62,838 nucleotides of DNA, taken from NCBI GenBank assembly GCA_944325555.1, contig CALVAN010000012.1, positions 1-62,838 on the forward strand, written 5' to 3'. Source of the DNA: Candidatus Gastranaerophilales bacterium (lineage in GTDB: Bacteria; Cyanobacteriota; Vampirovibrionia; Gastranaerophilales; Gastranaerophilaceae). Positions 52,011 through 60,125 of this stretch are shown here, piece after piece. A model generated the notes under the pieces. The model had not been told where the DNA came from and did no database searches. It was given only the letters and a program-made list of their open reading frames with translations. The translations under genes and the position numbers were made by a program. Each line of letters opens with the position of its first letter. Positions within the stretch are counted from its first letter, which is position 1.

Positions 52011-52706
52011 ATGGTCTTAGCTATGGAAAAAGAAATTAACACAGAACTTACAAAAGAAAAAATAAGAGAAATCATTGCCAAAAGAGCAGCAAAAGAGTTT
52101 AAAGAAGGCGATGTTGTAACACTCGGAATCGGGCTCCCGACAGAGGTGGCAAATTATGTTCCAGAGGATATGCATGTAATTTTTCAATCCGAAAACGGTT
52201 TGCTTGGTGTAGGCAAAAAGCAAAAAGAAGACAACATTGACCCTCGTATCATTAACGCCGGCGGCGGATATGTTGAGGCTAAAAAAGGTGCATGTTTTTA
52301 TGACTCTCAAATGGCATTTACAATGATGAGAGGCGGTCATATTGACGCTACTGTTTTGGGTGCACTACAGGTTGACGAAGAGGGCAGCCTTGCAAGCTGG
52401 ATGATTCCGGGAAAAATGGTTCCGGGCATGGGGGGATCTATGGATCTTGTAGTCGGTGCAAAAAAAGTTATTGTTGCAATGGAGCATCTTTCTAAAGGAC
52501 ATATTAAAATCGTCAAAAAATGTTCACTCCCCTTAACTGCATACAAAGAAGTTGACACAATAATTACCGAAAGATGTGTTTTTGATATTTCCAACGATGG
52601 ACTTGTTTTAATAGAAATAAATCCTATGTTTGATATTGAAGATATTAAAAACACAGTGGAAGCTGATTTTAAAGTTGCACCAAACCTTAAATATATGGAA
52701 ATATAG
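52011..52706 (+). CDS. atoA: CoA-transferase subunit B (acetoacetate/butyrate type)
   Basis: 231 aa. The catalytic glutamate is in FQSENGLLGVG (about residue 61), the S-E-N-G signature of beta subunits; MRGGHIDATVLGALQVDEEGSLASWMIPGKMVPGMGGSMDLV follows. GGAG lies 8 bases before the ATG. Operon with the A subunit (17-bp gap) and the SGNH hydrolase (2-bp gap). Confidence 0.92.
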   Translation: MVLAMEKEINTELTKEKIREIIAKRAAKEFKEGDVVTLGIGLPTEVANYVPEDMHVIFQSENGLLGVGKKQKEDNIDPRIINAGGGYVEAKKGACFYDSQMAFTMMRGGHIDATVLGALQVDEEGSLASWMIPGKMVPGMGGSMDLVVGAKKVIVAMEHLSKGHIKIVKKCSLPLTAYKEVDTIITERCVFDISNDGLVLIEINPMFDIEDIKNTVEADFKVAPNLKYMEI

Positions 52707-52708
52707 CA

Positions 52709-53323
52709 ATGAAATATATACTTTGCTACGGTGACAGCAATACTTTCGGATTTAATCCGGTTGACGGTTCACGTTACAAAAAGCAGGAGCGTTGGACAGG
52801 TGTGCTCTCAGAAATTCTCGGCAACCAATATAATGTTATTGAAGAAGGCTGCAACAATAGAACAATGTACTTTAAAAATGCAGCAGGTTTTGAACAAAGC
52901 GGCTGTGAATATTTTTGTGAATGTTTAAAAAAGTATGATAAGCTTGATTGGGCAATACTTGCTCTGGGAGTAAACGATACTCAGTTTTTGTATGATGCAA
53001 CCGAAGACACCTTCAAGCAGGGAATGTTGTGTTTAATTGAAAAAGTTTATAAAAAATTTCCTGAGATAAAAATTTTAATCCTCGGACCTTCCGTTATTAA
53101 ACATGACATTCTAAACAGCTTTTTTGCACAAATGTTTGATGAAAACTCAATAGAAAAATCAAAAAACATTTGCAAAGTATATGAAAATATTGCAAAAGAG
53201 CAAGGCTGCTTTTTTATTGATTTAAATTATATAGCAGAAACCTCAAATATTGACGGTTTACACTATGGCGTAGAAGAAAACAGAAAAATTGCAATAGCAA
53301 TTGCTCGTGTAATAGATGGCTAA
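52709..53323 (+). CDS. SGNH/GDSL-family hydrolase
   Basis: 204 aa. Block I ILCYGDSNTFG (catalytic Ser10), block III LALGVNDTQF (Asn) and block V IDGLHYGVE (Asp/His) are intact. No signal peptide, so cytoplasmic. Such proteins are esterases or acyl-CoA thioesterases; the position directly behind CoA-transferase genes makes an acyl-ester or acyl-CoA substrate attractive, but this is inference. The ATG lies 2 bp after the atoA stop. Confidence 0.88.
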   Translation: MKYILCYGDSNTFGFNPVDGSRYKKQERWTGVLSEILGNQYNVIEEGCNNRTMYFKNAAGFEQSGCEYFCECLKKYDKLDWAILALGVNDTQFLYDATEDTFKQGMLCLIEKVYKKFPEIKILILGPSVIKHDILNSFFAQMFDENSIEKSKNICKVYENIAKEQGCFFIDLNYIAETSNIDGLHYGVEENRKIAIAIARVIDG

Positions 53324-53379
53324 GATATTTGTATAAGTTATTTTTGCCTCACTGATTAATAGTATTAACTTTATAAAAA

Positions 53380-53419
53380 AATAATATAATCTTATGAAAA
53401 ACTGTAAGATTATATTATT
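53380..53419 (+). promoter_or_regulatory. Inverted repeat enclosing the autotransporter start codon
   Basis: AATAATATAATCTT (53380-53393) and AAGATTATATTATT (53406-53419) are a perfect 14-bp inverted repeat with the ATG at the left edge of the 12-base loop. The left arm contains TATAAT (53384-53389), so the transcript may start at or near the ATG. Confidence 0.7.
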
Positions 53420-56006
53420 GGTATTTTTATTCTGTATATTTCAATGTCAGGTGTATGCTAATGACGTAAACATATCAACGTTTCAAGAGCTTATTAACTC
53501 CGAAGTACACGACGGAGATATTTATATATTTAGCGATGATTTAAACTCGGATGAAACAATCGGCAGACATTTTGCCGGCTTTAACGTGGCATTTGACGGA
53601 AACAACCATTATCTCAACGGTGACGATGACTTTGGAGGTTTTGTTTTAACCCAGGATAGTACATTTAACGATGTAGGAATAAGAAATTGCAAAGGTCAAA
53701 ATTATCAAGGTTCAACCTTTGCCGGAGCAATATTTAATGACGGTGGTGAACTGGATGTACACAACTCTACCTTTAGCGAAAATTTTGTTAATGCAGCAGG
53801 TCAAAACTTTGGCGTTGCCGGAGCTTTATACAATTTAAGCGGTGGAACCGTTAATATAGATTCTGCTGTTTTTGAAAAAAATTATACATACGGGGCGTCA
53901 TCATACGGTGGTGCAATCGCAAACGGTTACAGAGAAAGCGTTTACATAGCAAACATGACAATCAACAACTCGGTTTTTAAGGATAACTATGCATACGGTA
54001 CGGTTGTTCCACATGGGGGCGCCATATTTAATAATGGTCAAATAACAATAAATAATACAAGTTTTGAAAACAATAATGTACAAGGAGCAAACGCAATGCT
54101 TGTATATGGAGGTGCACTGTACAATGTCGGTACAATGACAATAAACGGGGCTAATTTTGAAAGCAACGCAGCTGACGGCTCTGCAACGGCCCCTGCTGTT
54201 GGCGGGGCAATATATAATAATGCAGCTCTTACAATAAACAACTCTGTTTTTCGTAACAATACGGTAAAATCTTCTTATTACGCAGACGGAGCAGCTATCT
54301 ATAACGATACAAACGGAAATACAAGAATAACAAACTCTCTTTTAGAAAATAATAATGTTGATTCTTCTGCATCATTATCAGACGGCGGTGCAGTTTACAA
54401 TCAGGGGCGGATGGTTATAGAAAACTCAACATTAAAAGATAACTATGACAGAAACGGAGAACTGAATGATATATACAATACCAACAGCGGTGTTGTTGAG
54501 TTTAACGCTAACGGAACTACTTCTGTCTTAAGCGGGATTAAAGGCAGCGGAACCGTAAGCAAAAATGACAGCGGCATATTAAATCTTGGCGGTAAAAACG
54601 AAAACTACACCGGTACATTTGATTTTACAGGCGGCACACTCAATTTACTTGCAAACAGCAGCTATTTCAATGCTCAAGATACTAATTTTTTCAATAATAT
54701 TAACTTCAATATGGTAAACAGCCAAATTAACAATGTTAATTTTCACAATCTGTCCCTAAACGGCACAGCGAATATTTTTGCGGATGTAAATTTTAACACC
54801 AATACAATGGATACAATTACGGCAGATTCCCTCAGCGGAACCGGAAGCCTGTTTGTACGTAATCTTGCACTGCAGGGAGCACCGGTTGGGGAAGAAATTT
54901 CAATACCCTTTGCAAACAATGTTTTAAAAGATTCTGTCCAATATACACCTACCACAATACACTCTTCTATTTATGACTATAAAGCAAGTTATAACGCATC
55001 AAACGGACATTTCGATTTTACAAGAGGCGGTTTTAATTCCGCAATACTCGCTGCACCCATTGCCGCACAGCTTGCCGGTTATCTGACGCAGATTGATACC
55101 TACAGAAACATTTTTGCCAACCTTGATATGGTAATGATTACTCCCCCCGAAGTAAAAACCGGGTATAATTCATTAAACAAACTTGTTTCCTCTGATAAAA
55201 GCTTCACCTATTCACCATTCTTAATGCCTGAACAAAGAAACGGCATCTGGTTTAAACCCTATTCAACTTTCGAAAATGTTTCCCTAAGGCGTGGACCCGA
55301 TGTATCTAACGTCAGTTACGGAAGTCTTGTCGGTGTAGAAAGCGGATTAAAAAAACTGAGAAAAAACGGCTGGTACGCTTTATACGGGGCTTATGCTTCT
55401 TACAACGGCTCTCATCAAGCATGGCAAGGCAACAGTATATATAATAACGGCGGATTAATCGGCTTGAACACGGTTTTTTATAAAGGAAAATTCTTTTCTG
55501 CCTGGACTGCAAATGTCGGTGCAACCTCTGCAGAAGCTTCAACAAACACCGGCAGTGATAATTTTGCAATGTTAAACACAGGCATTGCGCAGATGACAGG
55601 TTACAATTTTGAAATTCTTAAACGCCGTCTCATCATACAACCAAGCTTTCTTGCCTCTTATTCTTTTATTAATACTTTTAATTACACCACATCTTCAAAT
55701 GTGCACATAAATACGTCACCGCTGCATGCCTTGCAGCTTGAGCCAAGAATAAAGTTTATCGGGAATTTTAAAGATTATTTGCAGCCATACATTTCTGTTT
55801 CTATGGTATGGAATGTAATAGACCACGCAAAGTTTCAGGCTAATGATGTTTATCTGCCAAATATTTCCGTAGAGCCGTTTGTACAATATGGAACCGGAGT
55901 ACAAAAAAGATGGGGAGATAGAATTACCGGATTTTTTGAAACAATGATAAGAAACGGCGGACGCAGCGGTATTGCACTAATGTTTGGTATAAGAATAAGT
56001 ATTTAA
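53394..56006 (+). CDS. Autotransporter (type V) outer-membrane protein
   Basis: 870 aa. Signal peptide over residues 1-22 (ends QVYA). The passenger (about 60-370) is a right-handed beta-helix with repeated GGAIxNxGxLTINNSxFxxN units, as in polymorphic outer-membrane and pectate-lyase-like proteins. A less regular region follows, then a C-terminal beta-barrel from about residue 620 (WFKPYSTFENVSLRRG) ending in GIALMFGIRISI, a typical terminal strand. Likely an adhesin or surface protein. The Skp-like chaperone (27947) may escort it. No Shine-Dalgarno sequence is seen; start codon lies in an inverted repeat. Confidence 0.9.
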   Translation: MKNCKIILLVFLFCIFQCQVYANDVNISTFQELINSEVHDGDIYIFSDDLNSDETIGRHFAGFNVAFDGNNHYLNGDDDFGGFVLTQDSTFNDVGIRNCKGQNYQGSTFAGAIFNDGGELDVHNSTFSENFVNAAGQNFGVAGALYNLSGGTVNIDSAVFEKNYTYGASSYGGAIANGYRESVYIANMTINNSVFKDNYAYGTVVPHGGAIFNNGQITINNTSFENNNVQGANAMLVYGGALYNVGTMTINGANFESNAADGSATAPAVGGAIYNNAALTINNSVFRNNTVKSSYYADGAAIYNDTNGNTRITNSLLENNNVDSSASLSDGGAVYNQGRMVIENSTLKDNYDRNGELNDIYNTNSGVVEFNANGTTSVLSGIKGSGTVSKNDSGILNLGGKNENYTGTFDFTGGTLNLLANSSYFNAQDTNFFNNINFNMVNSQINNVNFHNLSLNGTANIFADVNFNTNTMDTITADSLSGTGSLFVRNLALQGAPVGEEISIPFANNVLKDSVQYTPTTIHSSIYDYKASYNASNGHFDFTRGGFNSAILAAPIAAQLAGYLTQIDTYRNIFANLDMVMITPPEVKTGYNSLNKLVSSDKSFTYSPFLMPEQRNGIWFKPYSTFENVSLRRGPDVSNVSYGSLVGVESGLKKLRKNGWYALYGAYASYNGSHQAWQGNSIYNNGGLIGLNTVFYKGKFFSAWTANVGATSAEASTNTGSDNFAMLNTGIAQMTGYNFEILKRRLIIQPSFLASYSFINTFNYTTSSNVHINTSPLHALQLEPRIKFIGNFKDYLQPYISVSMVWNVIDHAKFQANDVYLPNISVEPFVQYGTGVQKRWGDRITGFFETMIRNGGRSGIALMFGIRISI

Positions 56007-56051
56007 TATTTATAGATAGCATTTACAGACAGCAATCAGTTTCCGGCATTA

Positions 56052-56340
56052 ATTTCATATAGTCAACTGACCCCGGCAAAATAACTATACTGCAAGCAAA
56101 AGCTTTGCTTTTGACTTTGCATACCTCTAAAAAACGATACTTAATCGTTTTTTAGAGTTCTTAGGTGCAATAAACAAGTACGATATTGGCTGTATAACAT
56201 GGGCACCTGCAACAAGTGCAAGGGGTCACTTCCGTAAAATGCTAGACTCGGCGCCACTCGCTACCTCTCATCAATGTGCCACTGGCACATTGACTCGGCA
56301 GAGTGTGTACCACTCCTACAAGCGAGGTCCCTCTCAGACA
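56052..56340 (+). repeat. Modular interspersed repeat R (copy R3)
   Basis: Left end ATTTCATATAGTCAACTGAC, right end ctctcagaca. Carries the H module at 56080-56160 and the 10-bp hairpin TCAATGTGCC-act-GGCACATTGA at 56271-56293, in the same place where R2 has an unrelated stem. The 434-base gap between the autotransporter and ssb holds this repeat, some AT-rich sequence and the ssb leader. Confidence 0.88.
56080..56160 (-). repeat. Hairpin-pair module H (copy H3, inside R3)
   Basis: On the minus strand: GAACTCT, hairpin AAAAAACGAT-5-ATCGTTTTTT, AGAGGTATGCAAAG, hairpin CAAAAGC-aaa-GCTTTTG, TTGCAGTATAGTTATT. Same order as H1 and H2, with a new hairpin 1. Identical to H4 at 62717-62797. Confidence 0.85.
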
Positions 56341-56441
56341 AAATTTTTAAAAAAGTAACAATTAAGGTTGTTATATTGGCACAAACTTATTTTCTTAATA
56401 TAATGACATGGAATTATATATAATTTAAAAAGGGAAATTTA

Positions 56442-56780
56442 ATGATAAATTCTGTTGTATTAGTTGGCAGAGCCGGTCAGGATCCGGAGATGAAATACTT
56501 TGAATCAGGGAAAGTAAAAACAACATTTTCCGTTGCTGTAAGCCGCTGGGATTCCAAAACAAAGGCAGAAGTCACAGACTGGTTTAATGTAGAATTATGG
56601 GATAAACTTGCGGAAGTTGCCGGAGAATACGTTAAAAAAGGCAAACTTGTCGCTATCGATGGCAGACTTGCTTCCAGCAAATGGAATGACGCCTCCGGTG
56701 CACAAAGAGAAAGATTTTTTATAAGAGCAAGCAATTTAAGACTGCTTTCAGGCGGCAAATCCGATCAGGGTGCGGCATAG
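56442..56780 (+). CDS. ssb: Second single-stranded DNA-binding protein
   Basis: 112 aa, one OB-fold: MINSVVLVGRAGQDPEMKYFESGKVKTTFSVAVSRW, WFNVELWDKLAE and KKGKLVAIDGRL. It stops just after the OB-fold and lacks the linker and acidic tip that SSB uses to recruit partners; the operon copy at 4233 has them. So it may serve another task (natural transformation, recombination, a mobile element). It lies beside repeat R3 and 26 bp upstream of the DUF1537 gene. GGGAA precedes the ATG. Confidence 0.88.
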   Translation: MINSVVLVGRAGQDPEMKYFESGKVKTTFSVAVSRWDSKTKAEVTDWFNVELWDKLAEVAGEYVKKGKLVAIDGRLASSKWNDASGAQRERFFIRASNLRLLSGGKSDQGAA

Positions 56781-56806
56781 TAACAAAAGCATAGTAGGGA
56801 TAAAAA

Positions 56807-58111
56807 ATGTTTATATCTAACAATATCGGTATTATAGCCGATGATTTGACAGGTGCTGATGATACGGCATTGCAATTCCACTTACGAGGAGCAAACACTC
56901 AAATTCTTCTTGATGATACTATTGTTCCGGAAAACAAAGTAAGCACCCAAGTTTGGGCTATTCCTACGGAGACCCGTAATCTCGATCCTCACAGCGCATA
57001 TGATCGTGTTAAGCAAGCCGCAAGTACTCTTGTTGATACTTATAATGTTGAATATTTTTATAAAAAAATGGATTCCACGCTAAGAGGACACATTGCTGTT
57101 GAAGCCCTCGGTGTATTAGAAGCATTGGAATGGGATGCTGCTGTTATTATACCGGCTTTTCCTCAGGAAGGAAGAACAACTATAGGCGGTTATCACCTTT
57201 TAAAAGGTATTCCACTTGAAAGAACAGAATTTGCTCGTGACCCAAGATTCCCGATTTATGAGTCACACATACCGACCGTTCTTCGCAACGAACTTCAAAA
57301 TCAGCAAGATGACCTTGTCGATTTAATAGAACTGCGAACAGTAATTAAAGGAGCAGGTCCTATTCTTAAAAAGATGAATGAGCTTATCGAAAACGGAGTA
57401 AAGCTTATTGTAGTTGACGCAATATCAGTAACGGATATTGAACAGGTTGTACTTGCAATAGAAAAAAGTTCTTACAAAATTTTGCCCTGCGGCTCGGCAG
57501 GTTGCGCTCAGGTGCTCGGTAATATATGGCTTCCTGAAACTGAGAACCATCATCAGGAAAGAACAATTCCGGCTTTACCCAAGCTGCTTGTCTCAGGCAG
57601 TGCAACCCAAACTACCGCATTGCAGATACAAAAACTTCAAGATGACGATGATATAGAAAACACTTACTTTATTGACCTTAAAATGGAAGATATTCTAGAA
57701 GGTGTTAACGAAGAAATAATTAAACGAGTATCGGAAAACCTTATCAAAGATAATGTTGTTGTCGTACACACTTCAAATTTAATGGTAGATTCAAAAATTA
57801 TTTCTCAAATTCTTTTTGAAAATGAGCTTTCCAAAAGTCAATTTCTGTCAAAAATCAGCGAGTATCTTGCTACATTAACAAAGCGGGTATTGTTTAACAG
57901 AGATGCTATACTTATTACTGTCGGCGGTGAAACTTCTTTTAAGTGTTGTAAAGCAATAAACAGCAACGCCTTACAGATTATAGACTCCATCTTGCCAGCT
58001 ATTCCTCTTTGCCTTGATACAAAAGCTCAGTGGGTTGTTACAAAATCAGGCAATCTTGGCAATTCAAATACATTAATTGACATTTTAAAATACTTTGAAC
58101 AGCATGAGTAA
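56807..58111 (+). CDS. Four-carbon acid sugar kinase (DUF1537 family)
   Basis: 434 aa. IGIIADDLTGADDTALQFHLRGA is the DUF1537 N-terminal motif, KKMDSTLRGH and IIPAFPQEGRTTIGGYHLLKG follow, and the C-terminal ATP domain has TVGGETSFKCCKAI. Members phosphorylate D-threonate, L-threonate or D-erythronate. The next gene is a PdxA homologue overlapping by 8 bp, the known pairing for D-threonate or D-erythronate breakdown to dihydroxyacetone phosphate. Which isomer is used cannot be told here. Confidence 0.88.
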   Translation: MFISNNIGIIADDLTGADDTALQFHLRGANTQILLDDTIVPENKVSTQVWAIPTETRNLDPHSAYDRVKQAASTLVDTYNVEYFYKKMDSTLRGHIAVEALGVLEALEWDAAVIIPAFPQEGRTTIGGYHLLKGIPLERTEFARDPRFPIYESHIPTVLRNELQNQQDDLVDLIELRTVIKGAGPILKKMNELIENGVKLIVVDAISVTDIEQVVLAIEKSSYKILPCGSAGCAQVLGNIWLPETENHHQERTIPALPKLLVSGSATQTTALQIQKLQDDDDIENTYFIDLKMEDILEGVNEEIIKRVSENLIKDNVVVVHTSNLMVDSKIISQILFENELSKSQFLSKISEYLATLTKRVLFNRDAILITVGGETSFKCCKAINSNALQIIDSILPAIPLCLDTKAQWVVTKSGNLGNSNTLIDILKYFEQHE

Positions 58112-59036
58112 AAAAATAGCAATAACAGCCGGCGATTTTAACGGAATCGGTCCCGAGGTCATTATTAAAGCACTGAATAAACTTAATCCGCCAAAGGACA
58201 GAGTGCTGCTTATCGGTGCAAAACAGCTTTTTAGCGGACTAAATACAGATTACGAAATTGAAGAAGTTCCTTTTGATAATAATTGGCTATGCTTGGGCAG
58301 AGAAACAAAAGAGGCAGGAGAATTTTCATATAACTGTCTAATAAAAGCCTGCGAACTTGTTAAGAATAAAAAAATAGGCGCAATTGTGACCGCTCCTGTT
58401 TCAAAAAACGCAATGCACCTTGCGGGGCACAACTTTTCGGGGCAGACAGAGGTGCTGCAGCAATGTCTTGCAAACCCACAAAAGGACGAAAAGGCTGAAA
58501 TGGTTTTTGTGTCAAATGATTTAAGGATACTGCTTTTAACAAGACATCTTCCTTTAAAAGAAATAAAAATAACAAAAGAGCTTTTGATAGAAAAGATTCA
58601 AAGAATAAACAGGGTATTAAAGAACAATTTTAAAATAGAATCCCCCAAAATTGCATTATGTTCACTGAACCCCCATGCCGGAGAAAACGGAATTTTGGGC
58701 AGAGAAGAAATAGAGGAGTTTACCCCCGCAATAGAGTATTTGAGGTCTGAAGGTATCAATGTATCCGACCCTATGCCGTCTGACACAATGTTTGCAAAAG
58801 CGGCAAAAAATTATGTAAATCAACAAAAGCAGCCATATGATATTTATTGTGCCTGCTATCACGACCAGGGGTTGATCCCGATAAAAGTTCTGGCAATGGA
58901 GAATACCGTAAATATGACAGCAGGATTAAGCATAATAAGAACATCACCTGCCCATGGCACTGCATACGATATCGCCGGCAAAGGTATTGCCGGCGAAAAC
59001 AGTATGATATGTGCTATAAAGCAAGTCTTACTTTAG
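58104..59036 (+). CDS. pdxA: PdxA-family 4-phospho-acid dehydrogenase (PdxA2-like)
   Basis: 310 aa from ATG 58104, which overlaps the stop of the DUF1537 gene by 8 bases (an in-frame TTG at 58095 is unlikely). ITAGDFNGIGPEVIIKALN, IVTAPVSKNAMHLAGHNFSGQTE and CYHDQGLIPIKVLAMENTVNMTAGL are PdxA motifs with the metal-binding histidines. PdxA itself works in vitamin B6 synthesis; the coupling to a DUF1537 kinase instead points to the catabolic PdxA2 type acting on threonate- or erythronate-4-phosphate. Both roles cannot be excluded. Confidence 0.9.
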   Translation: MSKKIAITAGDFNGIGPEVIIKALNKLNPPKDRVLLIGAKQLFSGLNTDYEIEEVPFDNNWLCLGRETKEAGEFSYNCLIKACELVKNKKIGAIVTAPVSKNAMHLAGHNFSGQTEVLQQCLANPQKDEKAEMVFVSNDLRILLLTRHLPLKEIKITKELLIEKIQRINRVLKNNFKIESPKIALCSLNPHAGENGILGREEIEEFTPAIEYLRSEGINVSDPMPSDTMFAKAAKNYVNQQKQPYDIYCACYHDQGLIPIKVLAMENTVNMTAGLSIIRTSPAHGTAYDIAGKGIAGENSMICAIKQVLL

Positions 59037-59582
59037 CTTTTTCATTTTCATATTAATATAATTAATAGCTTCAGGTTGTCCATAGACATATGGATTTTTC
59101 TTTAAAATATTTTTAGCTGATTTTAATGTTTTGTAAGCAGCTGAAGTATCATCATTAGCCTTCAATTCAAGATTTGCAACAGCAACGGAATCAACAACTA
59201 TATCCTGAATAACGCTGTCTGTTGTTTTCAAAAGGAGATAATCAATTCTTCCCTTTTCTTTGCCTATACAAGACATTAAGGATTCGTCAGCTTCCTTTTG
59301 TGTCATTTGCAAAAGACATTTATCTGTTATTCTGCGTTTGTAAAAATTCATAATCTGTTTGCTCTGGCGAATTCTTTCTTTTCTGATTGTAATTGCTTCG
59401 TCATATTTTTTCTGAGCCGTTATTTCTTTTATATACATCTGGCAAGACGGTGCAAATACATTTTTACACATATCGTTAAAGTCCTTTGATGGATCATAAA
59501 GTACTACTGCTCTAAAAATCAATGCTGCACAAAACAGAACAACAAATATAATTGAGTACATTATTGCTTTTTTCTTTGTCAT
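59028..59582 (-). CDS. Hypothetical membrane-anchored helical protein
   Basis: 184 aa. N-terminal transmembrane segment (about 7-27, AIMYSIIFVVLFCAALIFRAVVL), then a helical periplasmic part with four cysteines (Cys39, Cys47, Cys89, Cys105) that could form disulfides, consistent with the VKOR-DsbA enzyme. The helices have a TPR-like look (YDEAITIRKERI, TSAAYKTLKSAKNILKKNP). Its 3' end overlaps the pdxA end by 9 bases on the opposite strand. AAGGAG precedes the ATG. Confidence 0.7.
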   Translation of the reverse strand: MTKKKAIMYSIIFVVLFCAALIFRAVVLYDPSKDFNDMCKNVFAPSCQMYIKEITAQKKYDEAITIRKERIRQSKQIMNFYKRRITDKCLLQMTQKEADESLMSCIGKEKGRIDYLLLKTTDSVIQDIVVDSVAVANLELKANDDTSAAYKTLKSAKNILKKNPYVYGQPEAINYINMKMKKLK

Positions 59583-59678
59583 TTTTTATTTCTCCTTATT
59601 TTTGTGATTTGCCTAAACTATATCACATTATCATACAGGCTGGGAATAATCTTTTATGATGATATTTTTTATACTTAA

Positions 59679-59690
59679 TTTGTTAACAAA
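59679..59690 (+). promoter_or_regulatory. Palindrome before the superoxide reductase gene
   Basis: TTTGTTAACAAA, a perfect 12-bp palindrome 13 bases before the ATG at 59704, downstream of TATACT (59670-59675). Possible operator for a redox- or iron-responsive repressor. Confidence 0.4.
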
Positions 59691-59703
59691 ATAAGGAGAA
59701 CTT

Positions 59704-60105
59704 ATGACAAAAATATTAGAGATGTATAAATGCAACGTATGCGGAAATATCATAGAAGTTGTTTTGCCCGGAGAAGGAGAGCTTGTGTGCTGCGGACAAG
59801 CAATGGAAAAATTGCAAGAACACAATAAAAGAGAAGAAATGGTTGGAGAAAAACATGTACCGGTTATTGAAAATACTGACGAAGGAATCAAAGTAAAAGT
59901 TGGCAGCATACCGCATCCTATGGAAAAAGAACATTATATTATGTTTATTGAAGTTAACTCCAATGACAAAAGATTTGTTAAAAGAAAATATCTTTACTCA
60001 CAAGAAGAACCGGTATTGAATTTAAAATGTTCTTGCGATAAAGTGATTGCGAGAGAGTTATGTAATATCCACGGATTGTGGACATCAGATGATGAACAAT
60101 CCTAA
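59704..60105 (+). CDS. dfx: Superoxide reductase (desulfoferrodoxin)
   Basis: 133 aa, two iron centres. Centre I (desulforedoxin-like): Cys10, Cys13, Cys29, Cys30. Centre II: His51 in GEKHVPVIE with the Glu-Lys pair before it, His71 and His77 in PHPMEKEHY, Cys120 and His123 in CNIHGLW. All ligands are present, so a two-iron neelaredoxin/desulfoferrodoxin that reduces superoxide to peroxide without making oxygen, as typical of anaerobes. Operon with ferritin (20-bp gap). AAGGAG precedes the ATG. Confidence 0.96.
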   Translation: MTKILEMYKCNVCGNIIEVVLPGEGELVCCGQAMEKLQEHNKREEMVGEKHVPVIENTDEGIKVKVGSIPHPMEKEHYIMFIEVNSNDKRFVKRKYLYSQEEPVLNLKCSCDKVIARELCNIHGLWTSDDEQS

Positions 60106-60125
60106 AGTATAGATTGGAGTAAAAA

